Shown here piece by piece: positions 19,468-28,600 of a DNA stretch of 64,000 nt. Each line of letters opens with the position of its first letter. Position 1 is the stretch's first letter. This DNA is from an uncultured bacterium (lineage in GTDB: Bacteria > Fidelibacterota > Marinisomatia > Marinisomatales > UBA1611): the NCBI GenBank assembly GCA_913020665.1, contig CAJVZI010000001.1, forward strand, positions 26,604-90,603. The letters run 5' to 3'. The notes under the pieces were generated by a model, which did not search any database, was not told the DNA's origin, and saw only the letters and a program-made list of their open reading frames with translations. A program made the position numbers and the translations under genes.

Positions 19468-20345
19468 TAGTAAAGTATAAAACGGGTAAGAACTACTTTA
19501 TCCCTATCCAAAACTTCTAGATCATAGCGATGCTTTCCTTTTGGCACAGTAAACTCACAAGACCTCCATTTTCCTGGCACCTTATCCATCCTTCCTTCTA
19601 TTTCTGATGCTGAAGATCTTTCAGTACTGAAATAATAGGTACCGATGATCTTTTTTCCCTCACTGATTCTTAATCGATAGGATTCCTCCTGGCCCATAAT
19701 ATCTGAGAACTGAAGACGTGTCATAACCCGCATTGTTCTTTCACCATTAGCCTCGATCTGTAGTGGGAGTTCCGGACTGCATTCATAATAACTTATAGTG
19801 CTATTATCCGTACGTAACTTCACAGCGTTTTTGTGTACCATGGGTGTCAGAATTTTCTTTTTCTTTCCAACTGACTCAAATTCCTTAGTAATTAGACGTA
19901 TGAGGACGGGATATTTCTGGTCCTTATCTTCTAGAAGCTCAATAGTATGAGGTCCCTTATCTAGATTAATAAAATAATTGCCTGAATAAGTATAACTATG
20001 CTTCGGATGCTGCACAGATCGGATAGACCTCTGCACTTTATAACGGTGTTTAACAATGACAGTATCTTTTGAATCGATAACAATAGAATATTGAAATGAA
20101 TGACTTTTTTTCTTCTTCCTTATGACAGGATATCTTGATATGAACTCAATGCGACTAGGTCCTTGGACAGCATAATGAATGTTTTGGTCTTTGATAGGAT
20201 AATACAATCTCCTTTTACCATTAATGATCAATATTTCTTTCTCATCACTATTCTTTGATGGCTTAAGAAGTTTTGCTTCTAATGGCCAAGCTAATAGTAT
20301 TGCAATAATGAAGGCTAGTTTTCTATAGTAAGCTATCTGGCTCAT
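19467..20345 (-). CDS. basic periplasmic/secreted hypothetical protein in pgs operon
   Basis: Signal peptide (AFIIAILLAWPLEAK), strongly Lys/Arg-rich beta-type sequence; overlaps both neighbours. Confidence 0.55.
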   Translation of the reverse strand: MSQIAYYRKLAFIIAILLAWPLEAKLLKPSKNSDEKEILIINGKRRLYYPIKDQNIHYAVQGPSRIEFISRYPVIRKKKKSHSFQYSIVIDSKDTVIVKHRYKVQRSIRSVQHPKHSYTYSGNYFINLDKGPHTIELLEDKDQKYPVLIRLITKEFESVGKKKKILTPMVHKNAVKLRTDNSTISYYECSPELPLQIEANGERTMRVMTRLQFSDIMGQEESYRLRISEGKKIIGTYYFSTERSSASEIEGRMDKVPGKWRSCEFTVPKGKHRYDLEVLDRDKVVLTRFILY

Positions 20346-21489
20346 GCTGTAATAAATGCTCTTTTATCTTTTGTTTACTATGCAACCCAACAGAAAATAC
20401 ACTACCGCCTACGATCAAAAGGCAAATGGCTGCTACCCATACATTATATCTTTCATCTGCGTATAAACTTCCGGTACCTATTTCAGGGATCGGTATCGGT
20501 GCAAATGGCATCTTAAACTGCTCTGTAAGGGGTCGAATATTAAGAATATGTAGGCCTGGAACATTAGAATTTAAAAATTTAGAAAATACACCTTCAATTC
20601 CACCAGGTCGTCCTATATCTGAGATATCTGATCTCAATACCACTCCAGGCGGTAATAGCTTAAGATTAAAACTAGTTCCGAGACTAGCAACACCACCACC
20701 CACATTGATAATTGCCTTATAATCAGTTATGGGCTTAAAACCAGAGAATAGATCCATTCTATATTGAATATTATCTGCAAGCCTGTCTTTGCGAATCATC
20801 TGTATACCATGGCCAGTAATATTATCTGCAATGATCTTTCTCCCTGCAGGAGACAACAAGCGTCCCATATCATTGCGCCCACCAATAGATGCAGCAAAAC
20901 TTTTTGAAGGAATAAGGTCGTTTTTAAAAAGAATTGACTCCATATCTAACCAGGTGAAATCCACCTGATTTGCTCCCCATTGTGAAGCACCAACACTTGT
21001 AATGGATATAGGGTGTAACCCTAACGCTTTACATGCTGTAAGAACTGCTATATTTGCACCAGGCATTGACCCTGTCATTAAAATTGCAACTGTGTCTTTG
21101 GCGACTAAATTCAATTGGGCCATTAGATCAACGATCGCTGCTGAAAAATTAGGATCCAACGTGGTCAATTTAGAATCAAGATCACCTTCATCCGTTGTGA
21201 TCAAACTAAAGGGGCTACCCACCAACCCTGTTTCATTTGGGTCATTTTCAATATCAATGAAGACACTTGATTCCATCCTAGTATCTTTCAATGTTTCCAT
21301 CGCATTTTTCATAAGCCTAGCAGCCTTAACCTTTGCATCATATGAGCCAGAAACATCAATGGTCCTTATGCTGACCGAGATAATAAAACAGATCATGGAT
21401 AACAATGACAACAGCACCAGAGTAGAGGTCTTTTGAATGGCCGGTATGAAAGGCTGTTTTTTATAATTATTCAAAAAGGACTCCACCAA
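20323..21489 (-). CDS. poly-gamma-glutamate system protein (TIGR04332-like)
   Basis: N- and C-terminal TM segments flanking ILMTGSMPGANIAVLTACKALGLHPISITSVGASQWGANQ...INVGGGVASLGTS...GRPGGIEGVFS; directly downstream of pgsBC. Confidence 0.8.
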   Translation of the reverse strand: MVESFLNNYKKQPFIPAIQKTSTLVLLSLLSMICFIISVSIRTIDVSGSYDAKVKAARLMKNAMETLKDTRMESSVFIDIENDPNETGLVGSPFSLITTDEGDLDSKLTTLDPNFSAAIVDLMAQLNLVAKDTVAILMTGSMPGANIAVLTACKALGLHPISITSVGASQWGANQVDFTWLDMESILFKNDLIPSKSFAASIGGRNDMGRLLSPAGRKIIADNITGHGIQMIRKDRLADNIQYRMDLFSGFKPITDYKAIINVGGGVASLGTSFNLKLLPPGVVLRSDISDIGRPGGIEGVFSKFLNSNVPGLHILNIRPLTEQFKMPFAPIPIPEIGTGSLYADERYNVWVAAICLLIVGGSVFSVGLHSKQKIKEHLLQHEPDSLL

Positions 21490-21910
21490 AAAGTAGAATA
21501 ACAGATAGCTTGACCATTACAGCTGTTAGAATAACAACAGATAGTGTCCGTATGATCCCTTGTCGATCCATCCAATTAGCGATCAGACCAGGAATAATAT
21601 TTCCAATCACAGCTACCGAACCTATATCCTGGGGTAAATAAATAAAATTTCTCGAAATGTAGCCAAAGAAAAATCCAAGTATCAATGCCAGAACTATTCG
21701 ACGCTTCCCGTAAAGGAACATGACTCTTCCCATGCCCTGAATGATAGCCCATACCAATATAGCAACGAGAAATGTTACTATCACTTGCAGTGGTTCATGA
21801 AGATATAAAGCAATATAACCAGGAACAATAATACCACCTGCCGTAACTCCAAGAGTTTCGGATAGTACTAAACTAAGGAAAATACCTAAACCAATACTGA
21901 TCTCAACCAT
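21467..21910 (-). CDS. pgsC: poly-gamma-glutamate biosynthesis protein PgsC/CapC
   Basis: Polytopic 147-aa protein: GLGIFLSLVLSETLGVTAGGIIVPGYIALYLHEPLQVIVTFLVAILVW; adjacent to pgsB. Confidence 0.9.
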   Translation of the reverse strand: MVEISIGLGIFLSLVLSETLGVTAGGIIVPGYIALYLHEPLQVIVTFLVAILVWAIIQGMGRVMFLYGKRRIVLALILGFFFGYISRNFIYLPQDIGSVAVIGNIIPGLIANWMDRQGIIRTLSVVILTAVMVKLSVILLFGGVLFE

Positions 21911-23084
21911 GGTGCCTATACTCTGAGATCAATTGTAATATTTCTTGCCCAGCTCCAACTTGATTACCAATGGCATATATTAATGTATCATTTGGTAGTT
22001 CTTCTAAATGCGTTACTACATTAATAAGCGGTTCATCAAGTCCCAAAACTTTTACACTTGTCTTGGGAGAATGATGTACTAGTCCTTTTACGGTAGATGC
22101 GACCTTATCCCCTCTTATGATAAAGTGATCAGGCTTGATCTGTTCTAAAGTAAGCTCTATCATTTGCCGGGTTCTCAATGGTCTGTCTTCCCTAGAATTA
22201 AAAAAAATGCAGGTACCGCCATCAGCTGGATAACGACCAATGACAAATTTCCATATCTGTAGTGTTGAGACTGGATCATTTGCTGCCATACCGTTTACAA
22301 ATTGTAATCTTTTTTCTTTTACATCTAGATTCCACGCTATCAAAGCTCCTACATCAGGCTGTACTTTATGCATTCCTGCAAGTGCAATGTCCCTGCTTAC
22401 ACCTGCTTTTTCACAAGTATCCAGCGCTACTGCAACATTTGAAGGATGCTCCATATAGGTAAACTGATCTAATTCGTCATCCGTAACTGAACTATGATCT
22501 GAAAGTATGAAGTCAGATCCATTAGATTCTGCAACTTCTTCTAATATATTCGTTTTTTGGTCCTCTGCAGTTATAAGGATACCATTCAACGGGATCGTAT
22601 TGCATAAACTATATGCCACATCATCCTCAGTTGGTCCCATTTCATCTAAGTGATCCGGACGAACATTAGTAATGACACCGATATGCGACCTCACCATTTG
22701 ATGCTCAGCTATCCATTGATATTGAGGTTGTACTGCCATGCATTCCATAACCACCGCCTCTGGTTTCTCTGAGGCAAAATAATTAAGTAATCGTACCTGC
22801 TCACCTATCGAGGGTAAACGAAGCCGATGGATTATACGGTCTTTTCCTTCTGCATCAATTACTCTTGGGGCAGTACCTGTGGTTTTTGCAAATGTTCTGA
22901 TCCCTCCTTCTCGGAGCCCTGCTGCCACAAGGCGAGTTACGCTGGACTTTCCTCGAGTACCATTAACATGTATTCTGAGTGGGATCGCATCTAAAGAACG
23001 AAGATGATATTGAAATTCAAGTATGCCAGCAATACATAGTGCAAAAGCGAGTGTGCCAAGCACAATAAGGGGGATAGTTGCCAT
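21903..23084 (-). CDS. pgsB: poly-gamma-glutamate synthase PgsB/CapB (Mur-ligase-like)
   Basis: HVNGTRGKSSVTRLVAAGLREGG, FAKTTGTAPRVID, VMECMAVQPQYQWI, VITNVRPDHLDEMG. Confidence 0.95.
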   Translation of the reverse strand: MATIPLIVLGTLAFALCIAGILEFQYHLRSLDAIPLRIHVNGTRGKSSVTRLVAAGLREGGIRTFAKTTGTAPRVIDAEGKDRIIHRLRLPSIGEQVRLLNYFASEKPEAVVMECMAVQPQYQWIAEHQMVRSHIGVITNVRPDHLDEMGPTEDDVAYSLCNTIPLNGILITAEDQKTNILEEVAESNGSDFILSDHSSVTDDELDQFTYMEHPSNVAVALDTCEKAGVSRDIALAGMHKVQPDVGALIAWNLDVKEKRLQFVNGMAANDPVSTLQIWKFVIGRYPADGGTCIFFNSREDRPLRTRQMIELTLEQIKPDHFIIRGDKVASTVKGLVHHSPKTSVKVLGLDEPLINVVTHLEELPNDTLIYAIGNQVGAGQEILQLISEYRHHG

Positions 23085-23104
23085 TACATCTTGAATAGAT
23101 CTTT

Positions 23105-26100
23105 CTAGTCTTGGTTATACCCCATGATCATCTGGATCAGAGATATTAGGTCCATAACATTGACCATACCATCACCATTGATATCACCAAAGAAGGGGTT
23201 CACCTGTCCTTCATACCCTAAATTAAAATCTACCAGCAACATTAGGTCATAGATGTCTATAACTTCATCGTAGTTCAGGTCTCCTTCCAGCCTCATATCA
23301 CTCCCACGTGTGGTGATCAATACAGCCGTTTCATCTGATAATTCCATTGCAGCATCGTGATAGGTATCATTGAATGTATACTGTAGACCTCTGGTCATGG
23401 TATGATCTTCTATACCAACTGAACAATAATTTCCATGTATCTGATCCCAACTATAAGAGCCATATGAAGTATTATTGAATTCTTTGTATTGCAAAAGTAT
23501 CTCACCATCTCCAGTAGGTGTAATGTAATAGCTAGGATCGTAAAGCACTGCCTGGAATGTTTCTAGTGAATTGTTTTGATACGTACGAACCTCTGACCAC
23601 TCTACATAAAATTTCTTCTCAATCTGGTCATGCCAAGTGTACACCCTACCTCCATTGGAAAGTTTAAGATCATCCCAGAAAACTGCTATCATTTTTGCAG
23701 GTCCACCAACCCCTGGCATCTGATAATTTCGAAATGATTCCAGATCTGTCTCACCCATTGCGATCCAACCATTTGAACATATACTGATCTCGTCATACTC
23801 TTGACCATAGAACTTAAAAGTGAATGGTAAGCTTATGGTCTCAACATCGTCCTGGTTATTTCCACTATCAGTAAGCGAATTCAGATGAGTACCTGGCCCA
23901 CCTTCTCTCGCATCGATCTCGACCCAATTATAAGTAGGAGCTAGCACATAGTTAATATCCTCATTATCGTAGATATAATATCCATAGGAATCAGGTCCAA
24001 CAGGGTCATTGACAGTAGGCTCTCCTATTTGAACCTCAATGATAGAATTTGATGTATACCCCTCTTCGGTCTCAAGGCTAACGATCAAATGTGCTATGGC
24101 TCCAGGAATGGTCACATCAAGAGCACTTAGTTCAAAATAATCATTACCATTGAATGAAGATTCTCCAGAGTTAATAGATACCCAGGTTCCGTTATCATCC
24201 AGTATTTCTATAAATGGTGATGCACATGTTATTGTACCAGAAACTGACACCGCATGTGTAGAACCTGTATTATTTAGCTCGATCTTTACAAATGAGGATT
24301 CTCCGGGTGTTAATACATCACTGGCTGAGCCCAATACATCTACATCTATTGCACTAAGTTGATTGCCATGCACACTAATATCTAAAATTCCATCAAAACT
24401 TCCACCATCACTATCTAAAAAGGTAACCAGAAGATCGAGGTCTGCACCATCATGCAGTCCATCATTCAATACCACAACAAATGGTACGCTTCCATTTGAA
24501 GTTTCACCTGAAGCAATATCTCCAAATTCTACCATGTTTGCTGTAGTGTCAATTGACACATTCCCACTTGTTGATGACATGTATCCAATAACATTTGTCG
24601 CATCTTCTGAACCATAGTTTTTTGCGCTGACAAAGATCTCCAATGTCTCACCACCATTTGCAATAAGATCACCATTACCATTTGATAGGCCAGAGCCATC
24701 ATCATCAATTGTATAAGGCGATGGTGCAACTCCAATCGCTACACCAGGGTCATGGATCTGGAATGAGCTTTGATATGGGTAATGATTTTTCTTTGTAACC
24801 GTTACAAGAACCTCACCAGTCTCCGTAGATGTGATCGGCAACCTAACAGATCCTTGGTCATCAGTGTAACCTGATTCAAATATCTCATCATCCATAAGTA
24901 TCGTTACCCAGGCGTTCTCAACAGGGCCATTATCTTTATCTACTGTAATATCAATAAAATTTGATCCTGTTGTTATTGAAAATGGATGCGTTACCGTAGT
25001 CATTTCAGGATAATCGGTCCACATTTGGAGGGACGATTCGCCCATCAAATTATTCCAGTGAGTAAATATATGGCAGTAATTATTTGGGTTAGACGGGTAG
25101 TTGTGATAGAGCATCATCTTACCATACATCAATGCCGCACCAGGAGTTTCAAGGCCTTCCAATAAGGCCGCATAGTAGAAGCCCATATCAACAATATTGT
25201 TGAACATGGTGTGCGTACCAAGTGTTGCTGTACCTACACAAACAACAGACCCTTTCGGGTTGGACGCTGTGCCTGCTCTTAAAAAAGACTCTGATAGAGC
25301 CTCATTGCTTGATGCAAATGATCCTGTACCACATGTGATCACCGTGGCAACGGGCAACATAAAACCATTTGATGTGCTATTAACATTGCTGGAACCAAAA
25401 CCACTCACACCATAGTAACCTCTGTAATTAAAAAAGGATACACCATCGTTCAATCCGGATACCATTTGGCTTGGGAAAGAACCACTGTATACCGTATTCA
25501 CTTCCTCAAAACCGGCTAGGTCCAGTAGCTCATGTATATGTTCATTAGTGATCACACATGATATACCAGATGTGTTTGGATCTCCTACCAAGCAGGCGCG
25601 TTGGAACCAATTTTCATTCATATAAGGATTCGATTCATAATTCAGTGTCTTACTTATGATCGTATTCAAATGAGAGCTTGAAGAAAAAGACATCCTTCCA
25701 ATGAAAACCTCAGGATATACGTCTCCACCTTCTAAAGTTGTATAAGGTTGATCTCCCTCACCATTATAGCCACTGTATGATTCGGTCCAGGTAGGTATAT
25801 CGTAGCTACCAGTAGCATCCCCTACAATATTGACATGCACGGGTGGGTTATCCCAAGTCTCGTATGCTTCTTCAATATAATCTTTTAGGTTATTTCTATT
25901 ATTGACCACATTGGAAGACGAAACATATTGCACATCATATCCCACTCTTTTCTTCCAATCCATAAGCTCCTCAACTGTGCCTAATAGATTGCCAATATTA
26001 TTTGGTAGAACATAGAGTATACAAGGACGCTGGTATTCGACTTCGTCTCGAGACATTGAACTATAGTTCACTACAAGTGATTCATATAAGACCTCGAACT

Positions 26101-26698
26101 CACGAGACCTTTTTTGAGGGATAAAAGGCATCTCAACAGAGCCTGATTCAACCAGCTGTATATCAGCGTTTTGAATGATCGTTAGGTTTTTTGTTTGAGG
26201 GTCATACTGGAAAGGGGTCATTGACACCTGGACCATAACAATATCTCTAAATACCATTGGCTCAGAAATAGTTGCGATCTGCTCTGGAAAAGTTATACTC
26301 TGATCATAGACGCTACCTTTGGTATAATTTTCAGTCAGCTCTGGCTCCCAGGTCTGGAATGGCAATACATCTACATTTTCAATGATCTCGGATTCGTGAA
26401 TCGTGATCTCAACCTCAAAGGACTTCCCAGGTTCAACAGCATAGAAAGTAGATACCGTAGGGAGATCAGGGTCTCCAGATCGTGACTTGGACCCAGCACC
26501 AGGCATTTCAGGCTTGATATAGGTAATTCCATCCTGGATTACCTCTTTTAATTCGTATCCTGAATTAGAAAAAGTCAGTTGTTTTTCTACACTAGTAGCA
26601 TTAAAAACACTGTGAATTGCTTCAGGTGTAGATGCTTCTGATGCAATTAAAATGCTAAAAGCTGAAATTATCCATAACCGACTGCATATTTTTATCAT
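23105..26698 (-). CDS. gingipain-like C25 family protein ending in a dockerin type I-like repeat pair
   Basis: HVNIVGDATGSYDIPTW...PEVFIGRMSFSS...FFNYRGYYGVSG...VITCGTGSFAS...NPKGSVVCVGTATLGTHTMFNN; C-term GDLNYDEVIDIYDLMLLVDF...GDINGDGMVNVMDLISLIQMIMG. Confidence 0.82.
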   Translation of the reverse strand: MIKICSRLWIISAFSILIASEASTPEAIHSVFNATSVEKQLTFSNSGYELKEVIQDGITYIKPEMPGAGSKSRSGDPDLPTVSTFYAVEPGKSFEVEITIHESEIIENVDVLPFQTWEPELTENYTKGSVYDQSITFPEQIATISEPMVFRDIVMVQVSMTPFQYDPQTKNLTIIQNADIQLVESGSVEMPFIPQKRSREFEVLYESLVVNYSSMSRDEVEYQRPCILYVLPNNIGNLLGTVEELMDWKKRVGYDVQYVSSSNVVNNRNNLKDYIEEAYETWDNPPVHVNIVGDATGSYDIPTWTESYSGYNGEGDQPYTTLEGGDVYPEVFIGRMSFSSSSHLNTIISKTLNYESNPYMNENWFQRACLVGDPNTSGISCVITNEHIHELLDLAGFEEVNTVYSGSFPSQMVSGLNDGVSFFNYRGYYGVSGFGSSNVNSTSNGFMLPVATVITCGTGSFASSNEALSESFLRAGTASNPKGSVVCVGTATLGTHTMFNNIVDMGFYYAALLEGLETPGAALMYGKMMLYHNYPSNPNNYCHIFTHWNNLMGESSLQMWTDYPEMTTVTHPFSITTGSNFIDITVDKDNGPVENAWVTILMDDEIFESGYTDDQGSVRLPITSTETGEVLVTVTKKNHYPYQSSFQIHDPGVAIGVAPSPYTIDDDGSGLSNGNGDLIANGGETLEIFVSAKNYGSEDATNVIGYMSSTSGNVSIDTTANMVEFGDIASGETSNGSVPFVVVLNDGLHDGADLDLLVTFLDSDGGSFDGILDISVHGNQLSAIDVDVLGSASDVLTPGESSFVKIELNNTGSTHAVSVSGTITCASPFIEILDDNGTWVSINSGESSFNGNDYFELSALDVTIPGAIAHLIVSLETEEGYTSNSIIEVQIGEPTVNDPVGPDSYGYYIYDNEDINYVLAPTYNWVEIDAREGGPGTHLNSLTDSGNNQDDVETISLPFTFKFYGQEYDEISICSNGWIAMGETDLESFRNYQMPGVGGPAKMIAVFWDDLKLSNGGRVYTWHDQIEKKFYVEWSEVRTYQNNSLETFQAVLYDPSYYITPTGDGEILLQYKEFNNTSYGSYSWDQIHGNYCSVGIEDHTMTRGLQYTFNDTYHDAAMELSDETAVLITTRGSDMRLEGDLNYDEVIDIYDLMLLVDFNLGYEGQVNPFFGDINGDGMVNVMDLISLIQMIMGYNQD

Positions 26699-26706
26699 GT
26701 CTGCCT

Positions 26707-27351
26707 CTATTGTAATATCAATAAATGAAAGAATTCTGGGTAGTAGAAACTACCAACATATGTACCCGTTCCTGCAATAGATAAAAACGGGGCCATTGGC
26801 ATTGCCCTATCCTTATCAAAATCTGTTACTATAGAAACGCCTATCCAAGTCAATAAACTCAAAACAGACGCACTAAACAAGGTGATAGCCATCCTCGTTG
26901 GTCCTAACCAGGCACCTAATACCACACCCATCTGTATATCTCCAAATCCCATACCCTGGCGTTTTGTTATCATCCAGAGTAGACCCATGATCATCAACGG
27001 TATCATCGCTCCAACGAAAACACCCCATAAAGCAGAACTAATGTGCATCACATTCATGACTATTCCGAACAGTGCTAAGCCTAGTCCAATGAGAATAAAA
27101 ATAAGAGGTATTTGGAATGTTTTGTAGTCAACAAAAGCAATACCGGCTAATACAATAACAATGGATGAAAATAATATAGCCTCAGTTAATGGTAGATTTA
27201 AAAATGCCCAAGACCATGATGCCACACCTATGAGTTCAATACTTGGATCTTTCGAGCTCACAACATAGCCATCAATGGATAACCAATTAATAATTCGCCT
27301 TACAGCATACCCTGCTATGATTCCTCCAAAAACCGGTAAGGTCAATTCCAT
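26707..27351 (-). CDS. prepilin peptidase (A24), peptidase domain only
   Basis: FVDYKTFQIP and MGFGDIQMGVVLGAWLG aspartate motifs; no N-terminal Cys-rich methyltransferase domain. Confidence 0.85.
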   Translation of the reverse strand: MELTLPVFGGIIAGYAVRRIINWLSIDGYVVSSKDPSIELIGVASWSWAFLNLPLTEAILFSSIVIVLAGIAFVDYKTFQIPLIFILIGLGLALFGIVMNVMHISSALWGVFVGAMIPLMIMGLLWMITKRQGMGFGDIQMGVVLGAWLGPTRMAITLFSASVLSLLTWIGVSIVTDFDKDRAMPMAPFLSIAGTGTYVGSFYYPEFFHLLILQ

Positions 27352-27352
27352 A

Positions 27353-28600
27353 TTATAACCCTGATTGTAAAGCAGAACCCAAGTGGAATACAGGCAAGTA
27401 GGTCAGTACAACCATCAGCGCTATAACTGCCCCTACCATAAGTATAAGCAAAGGCTCTATCAATGTGGTCATTCTATCCACAAGCGCATCTACTTGCTTT
27501 TGATAATAATCTGCAGCTCTATCCAGAAGATCATCCAATTCACCCGTGTCCTCACCCGTGGATGCTAGCTGCAATAATATAGATGGGAACACCTCTGTCC
27601 TTCTAAGCGCCGTTGAAATATTATAACCATCCCTAATAAGATCAGATGCGTCATCTATTGCTCTTTCATATACCTTATTATCTACCACTTTTCTTAGTAG
27701 AGCTGTCGTCTCTAGAACGGGCACTCCAGCCCCGATAAGGATACCAAATGTCTTGCAAAATTTATTTAATATAGATTGCTCGATCAACGTACCAAAAACT
27801 GGGATCTTTAAAATGATCGAGTCTAGGGTATAGCCTCCTCGCTGAGTCTTCGAGATCAACCAAATAATAGAGAAGATCGAAAAGACCACAAAAGCCAGAA
27901 AGCCAATATTATTGCCGAACCAAGTGCTAAAATCTATCATTTGTCTAGTTGCAGCTGGAAGCCCTGCACCTAATTGGGCGTATACTTGAGAAAATTTTGG
28001 TATTATGACCAGAAGCATGACCATCAGCATTGCAATAAGAAATAAGATCATAAAAATTGGATAATTCATAGCAGACTTTACTTTTCTCCGCGTATCATCC
28101 AAATTTTCAAGGTAGGAGGATAATTGCTCTAAGATCTCATTAAGATTTCCGCTCACTTCACCAGCTTTCACCATTGCTACAAATAGAGTATTGAAAACAC
28201 CCGGATGTCTTGATAATGATTCTGATAGATTTAGGCCTTTGCGGATATTATCACTTACAGTATTTAAAACTTTTTTAAATTTTCTGTGTTTCTCCTCTGC
28301 CCCTAGACTCTGTATAGCACGCTCAAGCGTGAGGCCTGCTGAGAACATAGTGGCAAGCTGGCGTGTGAAGAATACAATATTTGATAGTGGTATCCGATTC
28401 TTGGCCTTTTCTATTGATAACTGTATCTCATCAATAAACGGACCTAAAAAGTCAAAAGTATCATCTACCTCTTTCAGTGAAATGACCATTTGACCATTTG
28501 CAGATAATTTTTGGATCGCAGTATCTAGAGAGTCTGCACGTATCTCTCCTTCTTTCCTCTTTCCTTCCGGGTCTTTGGTCAAATAATTAAATACGGCCAT
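27353..28600 (-). CDS. pilC: type IV pilus/type II secretion inner-membrane platform protein PilC/GspF
   Basis: FFTRQLATMFSAGLTLERAIQSLG, ILEQLSSYLENLDDTRRKVKSAMNYPIFMI, LIEPLLILMVGAVIALMVVLTYLPVF. Confidence 0.95.
   Translation of the reverse strand: MAVFNYLTKDPEGKRKEGEIRADSLDTAIQKLSANGQMVISLKEVDDTFDFLGPFIDEIQLSIEKAKNRIPLSNIVFFTRQLATMFSAGLTLERAIQSLGAEEKHRKFKKVLNTVSDNIRKGLNLSESLSRHPGVFNTLFVAMVKAGEVSGNLNEILEQLSSYLENLDDTRRKVKSAMNYPIFMILFLIAMLMVMLLVIIPKFSQVYAQLGAGLPAATRQMIDFSTWFGNNIGFLAFVVFSIFSIIWLISKTQRGGYTLDSIILKIPVFGTLIEQSILNKFCKTFGILIGAGVPVLETTALLRKVVDNKVYERAIDDASDLIRDGYNISTALRRTEVFPSILLQLASTGEDTGELDDLLDRAADYYQKQVDALVDRMTTLIEPLLILMVGAVIALMVVLTYLPVFHLGSALQSGL

Noticed and set aside
21002-21436. 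144-aa plus-strand ORF
   Set aside because: Antisense to the PGA-system gene, which has strong family signature.
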